From an uncultured bacterium (GTDB lineage Bacteria; Gemmatimonadota; Gemmatimonadetes; Longimicrobiales; RSA9), in assembly GCA_937995995.1 (NCBI GenBank), contig CALKIP010000029.1:1-27647 (forward strand): a DNA stretch of 27,647 nucleotides. The letters are read 5' to 3'. How positions within the stretch are numbered: position 1 is the first letter of the stretch; each line of letters opens with the position of its first letter. Shown here one piece after another: positions 7,708-14,192 of the stretch. Under the pieces are notes generated by a model. It searched no databases. It worked only from the letters and a program-made list of their open reading frames with translations, and was not told where the DNA came from. The position numbers and the translations under genes were made by a program.

Positions 7708-8706
7708 GTGCAGGATATGATCGATATCGCCGTGATCGGCGCCGGGCCGTGCGGCCTGGGTGTGGGCGTGGCGGCGGCGCAGGAAGGCGTCGGCTGCGTG
7801 ATCTTCGAAAAGGGCTGCATCACCAACTGCATTGCGGGATACCCCACGTACGGCAGCTTCTTCAGCACTTCGGAGAAGCTGGAACTGGGCGGACTTCCGT
7901 TCGTCACGGTGAACCCGCGGCCGACCCGGCTCGAGGCGCTCAAGTACTACCGCCGAGTGGTCGAGCACTTTCGCCTCGATGTTCGCCAGTACGAGGAGGT
8001 CGTCGACGTCGCTCGGGAGGCGGGCGGCCGCTTCGCGATCCGCACGCGCCGCGCCGATGGCTCTGCGGCCGAGTACCACGCGGCCAACATCGTCGACGCG
8101 ACCGGCTACTGGGACCATCCAAACCTCCTCGAGGTGCCGGGCGAGGAACTGCCGAAGGTGACGCACTACTACCGCGAGGGGCTGCCGTACTATGATCAGG
8201 ACGTGCTGGTCGTCGGCGGTGGGAACTCGGCGGTCGAGGCCGCGCTCGACCTCTTCCGCTCCGGTGCCCGTGTCACGATCGTCCATTTTCTCGACGACTT
8301 CGATAGCGGCGTCAAGCCGTGGGTCCTTCCGGACATCCAGGGCCGGGTCCGAAACGGCGAGGTCCAGGCCAGGTTCGGCCACCGTGTCGCCGAGATTCGG
8401 CCGAATTCCGTGGTGATCCGCTCCGAGACGGATGGACGCACCGAGGAATTGGAAAACGACTTCGTCTTCGCCATGACCGGCTACACGCCGGATCCCTGGA
8501 TCCTGCGTGCGCTTGGCGTGACGATCGATCCCGAGACCGGCGAGCCGGCGCACGATCCGGAGACGATGGAGACCGACGCGCGAGGCGTTTTCATCGCTGG
8601 GGTCGTCGCCGGCGGCAACCGGCCGAACAAGGTCTTCATCGAGACCGGCCGCGAACACGGCCCACGCATCGTTCGCGCGGTCCTGAGCGGGTCGCCTGCC
8701 GTGTGA
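7708..8706 (+). CDS. ypdA: YpdA family bacillithiol disulfide reductase (Bdr)
   Basis: This 332-residue flavoprotein has two Rossmann motifs: an FAD site at the N-terminus (IAVIGAGPCGLG, residues 7-18) and an NADPH site (VLVVGGGNSAVEAA, about 166-179). Cys15 inside GAGPCG is the single conserved cysteine that defines YpdA and separates it from ordinary thioredoxin reductases, which carry a CxxC. The segment CITNCIAGYPTYGSFFST is also typical, and GVFIAGVVAGG marks the C-terminal FAD contact. Established role in Firmicutes: NADPH-dependent reduction of bacillithiol disulfide. The start could be the GTG at 7708 or the ATG at 7717; the difference is three residues. It lies between the acylase and GNAT genes with 2-base gaps, so it is almost certainly cotranscribed. 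Confidence 0.93.
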   Translation: MQDMIDIAVIGAGPCGLGVGVAAAQEGVGCVIFEKGCITNCIAGYPTYGSFFSTSEKLELGGLPFVTVNPRPTRLEALKYYRRVVEHFRLDVRQYEEVVDVAREAGGRFAIRTRRADGSAAEYHAANIVDATGYWDHPNLLEVPGEELPKVTHYYREGLPYYDQDVLVVGGGNSAVEAALDLFRSGARVTIVHFLDDFDSGVKPWVLPDIQGRVRNGEVQARFGHRVAEIRPNSVVIRSETDGRTEELENDFVFAMTGYTPDPWILRALGVTIDPETGEPAHDPETMETDARGVFIAGVVAGGNRPNKVFIETGREHGPRIVRAVLSGSPAV

Positions 8707-8708
8707 CA

Positions 8709-9185
8709 ATGCCGTTACGCCTGGTTTTTCGAGCCGCGACCAGGGACGACGTCCCGGAGATCGTGCGCATGCTCGCCGACGACGAACTCGGCAGCCGCCG
8801 GGAGCGGTTCGAGATCCCGCTCCCGGCCGGTTACCTGAAGGCGTTCGAAGCCATCGACGCCGATCCCAACAATGAGCTGATCGTGGCGACCCGGAACGAT
8901 GAGGTGGTCGGCGTCCTCCAGGTCACCTTCACACCGTACCTGACGTACCAGGGAAGCTGGCGCGCTTCGATCGAGGGCGTGCGGACGGCCGCTGCAGTTC
9001 GGGGGCAGGGCGTGGGTGGCGCGCTGCTGCGCCACGCGATCGGCCGCGCGGAAGCGCGTGGTTGCCATCTCGTGCAGCTCACCACGGACAAGCGCCGGCC
9101 CGATGCACTGCGCTTCTACGAGATGCTCGGATTCGAGGCCACGCACGAAGGGATGAAGCTGCACCTGTTCCTGCCTGGTGGCTAG
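8709..9185 (+). CDS. GNAT family N-acetyltransferase
   Basis: This 158-residue protein has the GNAT fold. The N-terminal FRAATRDDVPEIVRMLADDE is the usual beta1-alpha1, followed by ELIVATRNDEVVGVLQVTF (beta2-beta3). The acetyl-CoA pyrophosphate loop is RGQGVGGALL (motif A, R/QxxGxG/A), followed by ALRFYEMLGFEATHEGMKLHL (motif B, with the Tyr usually acting as general acid). It transfers an acetyl group from acetyl-CoA to an amine; the acceptor is unknown. The ATG at 8709 lies two bases after the ypdA stop. A longer in-frame reading through ypdA is only a shadow. The length is normal for a single-domain GNAT. Confidence 0.92.
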   Translation: MPLRLVFRAATRDDVPEIVRMLADDELGSRRERFEIPLPAGYLKAFEAIDADPNNELIVATRNDEVVGVLQVTFTPYLTYQGSWRASIEGVRTAAAVRGQGVGGALLRHAIGRAEARGCHLVQLTTDKRRPDALRFYEMLGFEATHEGMKLHLFLPGG

Positions 9186-9191
9186 TCCACC

Positions 9192-9881
9192 GTGTTTGCC
9201 GTGTTCGTCGTCGTACTCGTCCTTCTCGTGGCCACCACGGTGCACGAGCTCGGCCACCTCGTTGCCGCACGCGCCCGGCGGGCTCGCGTCGTACGCATCT
9301 GCGTCGGTCGAGGCCCTCAGGTGATCGCGTGGCGCCGAAGCGGTACCCTCTTCGAGCTCCGAATCCTTCCCCTCGGCGGGCGCGTCGAATACCAGAGACC
9401 TGCTTCCGGAACGGCGAATGCCGTGGTTGCGGTCGGTGGCGCCGTGGCGAACGTCGTTTTCGGGTTTCTCGTCCTTTGGACGGCCGCCGGGTTGATCGGC
9501 GTCGACCGAATGCCTTTCGGCGACGCCTCCCTGCGCCCGCTCCACTACGCCACCGGCGCAACCACCGCGTGGTTGCGCGTCGTGCCCGCGACCGTCATCG
9601 AGTTCCTGACCTACGGCCAGAGCCGGACGTTCGCACTCGCCCTTGATGCCATCTCCGGGCTCCTCCTCACGCCGAACGCTGCGAGTGCGCTCCACGCCAT
9701 GGCGGCCGTGTCCATCATCTGGGCGATGCTCAACATGATCCCGATTCCCGGCCTCGGAACGGATGGCTGGCGGTTCATCACCGCCTTCGGGGATCCGCTG
9801 GGCGCCGCCGGTGCACACGGGGAAGGGTCCACGCCGCGGTCGCGGACGCCTGGCATGGCCGAGGGCGAGGATCCGGACTGA
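9192..9881 (+). CDS. M50 family site-2-protease-like metallopeptidase
   Basis: This 229-residue intramembrane protease starts at a GTG six bases after the GNAT stop. The first membrane helix contains the zinc motif HELGH (residues 18-22). A later helix carries N181 in NMIPIPGLGTDGWR, where Asp191 would be the third zinc ligand, in the variant form NxxPxxxxxTDG seen in many small M50 proteins in place of NxxPxxxLDGG. Two further hydrophobic segments lie at about 75-100 and 170-185. There is no PDZ domain, unlike RseP. The family cleaves membrane proteins such as anti-sigma factors inside the bilayer; the substrate is unknown. The polar, Gly/Pro-rich last 35 residues are probably disordered. 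It ends the four-gene run. Confidence 0.87.
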   Translation: MFAVFVVVLVLLVATTVHELGHLVAARARRARVVRICVGRGPQVIAWRRSGTLFELRILPLGGRVEYQRPASGTANAVVAVGGAVANVVFGFLVLWTAAGLIGVDRMPFGDASLRPLHYATGATTAWLRVVPATVIEFLTYGQSRTFALALDAISGLLLTPNAASALHAMAAVSIIWAMLNMIPIPGLGTDGWRFITAFGDPLGAAGAHGEGSTPRSRTPGMAEGEDPD

Positions 9882-9913
9882 CGTCACGGTCTAAGTTTGT
9901 GCGCACGTTGGAC

Positions 9914-9942
9914 TTGCGGACGGCGCGTTCGTTGGCCATTCT
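9914..9942 (+). promoter_or_regulatory. Putative promoter for the DUF2007-like gene
   Basis: TTGCGG, exactly 17 bases, CATTCT, placed after the end of the preceding operon. The predicted start is near 9949, 57 bases before the ATG at 10006. The -10 is identical to the one proposed at 1278-1283 on the minus strand. Confidence 0.4.
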
Positions 9943-10005
9943 GTGAGGCATCGACGGGTGGACGTTCCCCGCCGAGCCCTGTCCACAGATCAGTGCAATC
10001 GAACC

Positions 10006-10224
10006 ATGCCGTACGATCCCGACTGGGTCACCCTCACGACGTGCACGGCGTTGCCCGAGGCGCAGTCGACGTGTGCACGCCTAGAAGGCGCCGGTATCTT
10101 CGCCCTCTACCGTGCACCGACCGCTGCCTACGAACCGGATCGGCTCTGGTCCGCGGTCCCGGGCATAGATGTACTCGTGCCCGCGGGCATGCTCGAGGAA
10201 GCGCGGGCACTGCTGGGCGCATGA
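10006..10224 (+). CDS. DUF2007-like small protein
   Basis: This 72-residue protein opens with a strand-helix pair (WVTLTTCTALPEAQSTCARLEGAGIFALY) and closes with IDVLVPAGMLEEARALLG. That layout matches the DUF2007 family, a short ferredoxin-like fold described as a putative signal-transducing domain: residues compare a value between two sources, then VLVPxxxxxxARxLL. No enzymatic residues are visible and there is no signal peptide. The ATG at 10006 is preferred to an upstream in-frame start because the added 21 residues are basic and unlike the family. It has its own candidate promoter and stands alone between two operons. The function is unknown. Confidence 0.72.
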   Translation: MPYDPDWVTLTTCTALPEAQSTCARLEGAGIFALYRAPTAAYEPDRLWSAVPGIDVLVPAGMLEEARALLGA

Positions 10225-10286
10225 GACTGTTCCATGGTGCTGCACCGCAAGCGGGCAAGCGGAAACCCTCCCGCAGCGCACCAGCG

Positions 10287-10315
10287 TGGCGCAGCGGCTA
10301 TGGACGCGTTAGGAT
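10287..10315 (+). promoter_or_regulatory. Weak putative promoter for the dCMP deaminase leader
   Basis: TGGCGC, 17 bases, TAGGAT. The -10 is good and the -35 is poor. Transcription from near 10322 would include the SD-masking hairpin and the short ORF described next. Confidence 0.22.
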
Positions 10316-10340
10316 TGCGGCTCCCACTCCCGTGACCGAT

Positions 10341-10354
10341 CTCCGATTTCGGAG
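10341..10354 (+). promoter_or_regulatory. Short hairpin masking a Shine-Dalgarno site
   Basis: CTCCGA (10341-10346) pairs perfectly with TCGGAG (10349-10354); four or five of these pairs would form with a realistic loop. The 3' arm contains GGAG of the strong SD GGAGG (10351-10355) that precedes the ATG at 10363. The stem could limit translation of that short ORF. Confidence 0.35.
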
Positions 10355-10362
10355 GAAGCACC

Positions 10363-10446
10363 ATGCATCCTGATCCGCCGCTTCGTTGTTGCGGGGCTGG
10401 TGCACACGATCGCGAGTCGGTGCATCGGCACACGTTCAACTCGTAG
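10363..10446 (+). CDS. Possible 27-residue leader peptide ORF upstream of dCMP deaminase
   Basis: The ATG at 10363 lies 7 bases after GGAGG, one of the best SD sites in the window. It opens a 27-codon frame (begins MHPDPPLRCCGAGAHD, ends TFNS) whose TAG stop lies 4 bases before the SD (AGGAGC, 10451) of the dCMP deaminase gene. The geometry suggests translational coupling or a leader peptide. The composition (His 5, Arg 4, adjacent Cys pair) gives no family match. It may be a chance ORF. Confidence 0.3.
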   Translation: MHPDPPLRCCGAGAHDRESVHRHTFNS

Positions 10447-10459
10447 CTCGAGGAGCACC

Positions 10460-11023
10460 ATGGACGGACTGCACCGATCCCGACCGGATCGCATGGACTA
10501 CTACATGGGGATCGCGATGGCCGTGCGCCGCAGGGCCAACTGCGTAGGCAGCCGCGTCGGCGCGATCCTCGTCCTCAATGACCGAATCATCTCCACCGGC
10601 TACAACGGCACGCCGCAGGGGATGCCCAACTGCGACGAGGGCGGGTGCGAGCGCTGTGCGAACCGTGAGCGCTATCCCTCCGCTCAGGGCTACGACCTCT
10701 GCATCTGCGTGCACGCCGAGCAGAACGCGCTGCTCAGCGCCGCACGCTTCGGTATTCCGGCGGAGGGCTCGATCCTCTACACCACGATGCGCCCCTGCTT
10801 CGGATGCGCCAAGGAACTCCTTCAGGCCCGCATCCACGCCGTCTACTACCTGCACGATTGGCAGCACCCGGATCAGGAGATGTGGCGGCAGTATCTGACG
10901 CTCGAGAAGCGGTTCCCCGGTGGGTCGCACAGGATCGCGCTGCCGGATCCGGACGAGACGTGGGCCGTATCCGGCAAGCGGGATGCGGTGGTGGACTCGG
11001 GCCACGGCGTCCACGCGGGGTGA
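10460..11023 (+). CDS. Deoxycytidylate (dCMP) deaminase family protein
   Basis: This 187-residue zinc enzyme most likely converts dCMP to dUMP for thymidylate synthesis. The catalytic motif is H85-A-E87, with zinc ligands H85, C113 and C116 (PCFGC); E87 shuttles protons. The upstream GYNGTPQGMPNCDE matches the substrate loop of dCMP deaminases (ComEB-like) and not that of cytidine or guanine deaminases. Extra cysteines C58, C63, C66 (CDEGGCERC) and C81/C83 may form a second structural zinc site, as reported for T4-type dCMP deaminase; this is inference. The ATG at 10460 follows AGGAGC at a spacing of 3-4 bases. The last 25 residues are a variable tail. A structured leader with a short ORF lies directly upstream. 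Confidence 0.92.
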   Translation: MDGLHRSRPDRMDYYMGIAMAVRRRANCVGSRVGAILVLNDRIISTGYNGTPQGMPNCDEGGCERCANRERYPSAQGYDLCICVHAEQNALLSAARFGIPAEGSILYTTMRPCFGCAKELLQARIHAVYYLHDWQHPDQEMWRQYLTLEKRFPGGSHRIALPDPDETWAVSGKRDAVVDSGHGVHAG

Positions 11024-11143
11024 GCCCGCGTACCCCGTGACGCCCTTCTCCCGGACCAACCCTGCTGATCGTGGCTGGGAGGGTGGCCGCGACTGCACCG
11101 AGCCAGCAGCCGCGGCCTTGATGCGTCAGTCGACCTCACCTGT

Positions 11144-11170
11144 GCAACTCCTGGTCGTTCGCACGTCCTC
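11144..11170 (+). promoter_or_regulatory. Possible ECF-type promoter of the sigma factor gene
   Basis: GCAACTC (11144-11150) and CGTCCTC (11164-11170) resemble the AAC-core -35 and CGTC-type -10 of autoregulated ECF promoters; spacing from AAC to GTC is 16 bases, slightly short. A related TGAAACTC stands upstream of the second sigma gene in this window. Speculative. Confidence 0.25.
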
Positions 11171-11209
11171 ACTCATGAACGCGCTTTTCGAGGTGCACAT
11201 GAGGTGCGC

Positions 11210-11719
11210 ATGAGCATCGACTGGGCAAAGATCTACCGTGAAACGTACGAGGAGCTGGTCCGCTTCCTCCACCGCAAGGTGTGGAACGCGGATCGCGCAC
11301 GGGACCTCGCCCAGGAGGTATTCGTCCGCGCACTGAGGCACGAGCCCGCCGAGCCCCGTGCCTGGCTGTTCCACGTAGCCGCGAACCTGGCCAGAGATGA
11401 GGCACGCCTCGTGCTTCGGCGCCGGCGGCACCTCACGCTGCTGAAGTCCGATACCGAGGCGACGCTGCCGCCGGCGCCGAACCCGGAGCGAGAGGTCGAG
11501 CTCGTGGAGCGGCGCGAGGCGGTCCGCCGCGCCCTCGAGCAGCTCGGCGATCGAGATCGCGAGATCCTGCTCCTCTGGGATGCGGGGTTCAGCTACCAGG
11601 AGATCGCTGAGCAGACCGGCCTCGCGCCGGGTGGCGTAGGGACCACGCTCGCTCGAGCGCGGAAGCGACTTGTCGACGCGTACGCCGCACTGGAGGAGAA
11701 GCATGTGGCACGTCGATGA
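11210..11719 (+). CDS. ECF-type RNA polymerase sigma factor
   Basis: This is 169 residues of a two-domain sigma-70 family factor. Region 2 (about 8-75) contains DLAQEVFVRAL, the core-binding helix, and AWLFHVAANLARDEARLVLRRRR, the -10 recognition helix. Region 4 (about 105-160) contains REILLLWDAGFSYQEIAEQTGLAPGGVGTTLARARKRL, a helix-turn-helix for the -35 element. There is no extra C-terminal domain. The ATG at 11210 is preceded by GAGGTG; a GTG two codons upstream is an alternative. The downstream anti-sigma gene overlaps its last 17 bases, so the two are translationally coupled. The target regulon is not visible beyond the pair itself; an ECF-like promoter may lie at 11144-11170, which would imply autoregulation. 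Confidence 0.92.
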   Translation: MSIDWAKIYRETYEELVRFLHRKVWNADRARDLAQEVFVRALRHEPAEPRAWLFHVAANLARDEARLVLRRRRHLTLLKSDTEATLPPAPNPEREVELVERREAVRRALEQLGDRDREILLLWDAGFSYQEIAEQTGLAPGGVGTTLARARKRLVDAYAALEEKHVARR

Positions 11720-13046
11720 TGGCGAACTGAACGCCTATCTCGATGGCGAGCTGGAAGCCATCGCGGGCGCGCATAGCGTAGATATCGAGGCCCACCTCGC
11801 CGTCTGCGAGTCGTGTGGCATACGGCTCGAGAAAGCGCGGCGCTACCGGAGCGCGGCACGATCGATCCTGCGGACCGCCGATCCACGACCAGGGGATGCG
11901 CCGCCGTTCGAGGAGATCCTCCGTCGTGCACGCGGTGATGTGGCGGTCCCCACCCGGCCATGGTGGCGCACGCCGAGGATCCTGGCCTGGGCGGCCAGCG
12001 TCACGCTCGCGGTCGGCGCCGGCTGGTTCGCGCGATCCGCACTGGCGCCCCGGCCGGAGGAGTTGGCACGTACGCCAACACTCCAGGTGCAATCCGAACC
12101 CTCACCGCCGGAGCCAGCCGCCGACGCCACGGCCGAACTGGCACTCGACGAAGTGGGGGAGGGCACAGGCACGGATCGGCCCACGCAGGTCGCGGCCGCG
12201 AAATCGGGCCCGGGCGACGACGTCACGGACGCACCGCCTGCCGCTCGCCCCGCACCGGTTGCCGAGCCCGCCCTCGAGGCGGAGCGCCACCTGGCAATCG
12301 CGTCCTCGGGCGCAGGCAACACGGAGAGGAGCCCCACGGGCGAGACGGATCCCGGGGCCGAGTATTCAGCAGGTGGCGCGATCATGGAACCGCGACTTCA
12401 GGTCGCGCGCTCCATTCAGGCGCCGGCAACCGACGTTGGTTTCGCTCCCACGCCGGCTGCGGCCTCGCCGCTGAGGTCGGGGGCGGTGAGCGCGTATGCC
12501 GGTGTCGCTGCCAGCTCCACGGAGCGGCCAGCCGCCGCACTCCAACCCACCGTACTGGATGCGCGGCCCGCAGTGCCCATGCTCGGCCGGGCAAGTGGCG
12601 TGGAGCCGTTCGATGTGGAAAAGCGCGACGCTGCCGAGAAGTCGGAGTCGGCCGAGACGAGTCGCATCCTCACACGCGTGGTCTCCGCCCTGGCCAATGC
12701 GATCGCCGACCGAAGCGCGCCGTATTCGGACCGTGTGCCCGAGCCGACGCAGCCAGCGACCCCGCCGGCGGTCCGGGGCCTCGTCATCGAGGAGGGCAAC
12801 CGCGCCGCGCTCGTCGGTACGCGGGTCCTGTTGATCGCACGGGATGGAAAGGCCGTTCGCACCGCCGTCGCTGACCTCGAGGGCGCCTTCGTCTTCCGCG
12901 ACGTCAAGCCGGGGACGTACCACGTGGCCGCGGACCGGACCGGTTACGAACTGCAGCCTCGTCGGATCGTCGTCGAAGAGCGCGGCGATGTGGTCGTCGA
13001 ACTGCGCATGCGGCCGATAACGCCCGAGGACCAAGGCCTCCGATAG
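11703..13046 (+). CDS. Transmembrane zinc-finger anti-sigma factor with C-terminal carboxypeptidase-regulatory-like domain
   Basis: This 447-residue membrane protein is coupled to the sigma factor by a 17-base overlap, with GGAGGAG just before its ATG. Residues 1-50 are an anti-sigma zinc-binding domain: LNAYLDGELEA then H31, C35 and C38 (HxxxCxxC). A single membrane helix lies at about 93-112 (ILAWAASVTLAVGAGWFA). It is followed by about 240 residues of low-complexity Pro/Ala/Glu-rich sequence, probably disordered in the periplasm. Residues 357-440 form a beta-sandwich-like domain (VRGLVIEEGNRAALVGTRV, GAFVFRDVKPGTYHVAADRTGYE) of the carboxypeptidase-regulatory/CNA-B type. The cytosolic end should hold the ECF factor; the outer domain is a likely sensor or cell-wall/protein anchor. 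Most anti-sigma factors are much shorter. Confidence 0.88.
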   Translation: MWHVDDGELNAYLDGELEAIAGAHSVDIEAHLAVCESCGIRLEKARRYRSAARSILRTADPRPGDAPPFEEILRRARGDVAVPTRPWWRTPRILAWAASVTLAVGAGWFARSALAPRPEELARTPTLQVQSEPSPPEPAADATAELALDEVGEGTGTDRPTQVAAAKSGPGDDVTDAPPAARPAPVAEPALEAERHLAIASSGAGNTERSPTGETDPGAEYSAGGAIMEPRLQVARSIQAPATDVGFAPTPAAASPLRSGAVSAYAGVAASSTERPAAALQPTVLDARPAVPMLGRASGVEPFDVEKRDAAEKSESAETSRILTRVVSALANAIADRSAPYSDRVPEPTQPATPPAVRGLVIEEGNRAALVGTRVLLIARDGKAVRTAVADLEGAFVFRDVKPGTYHVAADRTGYELQPRRIVVEERGDVVVELRMRPITPEDQGLR

Positions 13047-13066
13047 CCGGCCGCAGCGCCGCGCCC

Positions 13067-13095
13067 TTGACCGCCGCGCGGTGCCTCGCTAGCGT
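13067..13095 (+). promoter_or_regulatory. Putative promoter for the MscS family gene
   Basis: TTGACC, exactly 17 bases, TAGCGT, starting 20 bases after the anti-sigma stop. The predicted transcript start is near 13102, about 43 bases before the ATG at 13145. This is one of the best -35 matches in the window. Confidence 0.5.
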
Positions 13096-13144
13096 CGATT
13101 CGGTATTCCCGTCAACTCCCGGACCGACGCTTGCCGGCGAACGC

Positions 13145-14071
13145 ATGAATCCCACGCCTCTAGGGCTCCAGGAATCCTTCGGGCCGTTTCCCGGTCTGTA
13201 TGAAAAGCTGATCTGGACCGCGGCCATCCTCATAGCACTCGCCGTCCTGCGCCGGATCGCACTGCAAATCATATGGAGTCGGACCGAGGATGTCCGATTG
13301 CGCTACCGCTGGCGCAAGGCGATGTCCTATACGCTGTACACGGCGGGTGCACTGCTGATCGGCACCATTTGGGTCCAGGCGTTCCGCTCCGTCGCCACCT
13401 TCTTCGGCCTCCTCTCCGCCGGCGTCGCGATCGCTTTACGCGACCAGATCGCGAACCTGGCGGCTTGGCTCTTCATCGCCTGGGAACGCCCGTTCCAGGT
13501 CGGCGACCGCATCCAGATCGGTTCGCTTGCCGGCGACGTTGTCGACCAGCGCGCCTTCCAGTTCACGCTCCTCGAGATCGGCAACTGGGTCGAGGCCGAT
13601 CAGGCCACAGGGCGTGTGGTCCACGTCCCCAACGGCAAGCTCTTCACCGAGCCGCTCGTGAATTTCAATCAGGGGCTCGAGTACATCTGGAACGAGATCC
13701 CCGTCTCGGTGACGTTTGAAAGCGACTGGCGGAAGGCCAGGAAGATCCTCGAGAAGATCGCCGAGAAGCACGGGCAGACGCTGAGTGACGATGAGGAGCG
13801 GAGAGTGCTTTCCGGCGTGCGCCGCTTCATGATCCACTTCTCCACGCTGAAGCCGATCGTCTATACCAGCGTGGTCGAGTACGGCGTGCGGCTTACGATC
13901 CGCTACGTATGTGATCCTCGCCAGAGGCGCGGCAGTGCCGAGAAGATATGGGAGGACATTCTCACGGAATTCGCTCGGCACGACGACATCGTTTACGCCT
14001 ACCCCACGCGGCGCGTTTACAGCCACTCGGTGCCCGTCGAGCCGGCTGTGCGAGCCGGCCTGATGGAGTGA
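13145..14071 (+). CDS. MscS family small-conductance mechanosensitive channel
   Basis: This 308-residue inner-membrane protein has three hydrophobic helices at about 18-40, 60-82 and 85-118. The third is the pore helix: FGLLSAGVAIALRDQIANLAAWLFIAWERPF matches the MscS Gly/Ala-rich TM3 and the start of the beta domain. The beta domain follows with QVGDRIQIGSLAGDVVD and VHVPNGKLFTEPLVNF (the family N-G/S-x-L/I pattern). The C-terminal alpha/beta domain (about 190-300) is present. It opens under membrane tension to release osmolytes. The ATG at 13145 is favoured; an earlier in-frame TTG overlaps the proposed promoter. No clear SD precedes the ATG. It converges with the SDR gene. Confidence 0.92.
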   Translation: MNPTPLGLQESFGPFPGLYEKLIWTAAILIALAVLRRIALQIIWSRTEDVRLRYRWRKAMSYTLYTAGALLIGTIWVQAFRSVATFFGLLSAGVAIALRDQIANLAAWLFIAWERPFQVGDRIQIGSLAGDVVDQRAFQFTLLEIGNWVEADQATGRVVHVPNGKLFTEPLVNFNQGLEYIWNEIPVSVTFESDWRKARKILEKIAEKHGQTLSDDEERRVLSGVRRFMIHFSTLKPIVYTSVVEYGVRLTIRYVCDPRQRRGSAEKIWEDILTEFARHDDIVYAYPTRRVYSHSVPVEPAVRAGLME

Positions 14072-14151
14072 CACCGCGCCCGGCTCGCGGTTCGGGCGTC
14101 CGCTATTCGGTCAGCATCCTCGCGGGTGACGCGGCTGGATGGATCGCACCT

Positions 14152-14180
14152 GCCGCAGGCCAACATCCGCGGACTGCGGC
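14152..14180. terminator. Possible bidirectional hairpin between convergent genes
   Basis: GCCGCAG (14152-14158) and CTGCGGC (14174-14180) form a 7-bp stem with a 15-base loop, between the MscS stop (14071) and the SDR stop (14193). There is no T-run on either side. The intergenic location is right but the evidence is weak. Confidence 0.22.
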
Positions 14181-14192
14181 GGTGCGCTGACT

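Noticed and set aside
10281..10340. tRNA-like stretch (GTGGCGCAGCGG... D-arm-like, TTGCGGC loop)
   Set aside because: The anticodon-like stem has a mismatch, there is no T-arm with the TTCGA-type loop, and no acceptor partner is present downstream.
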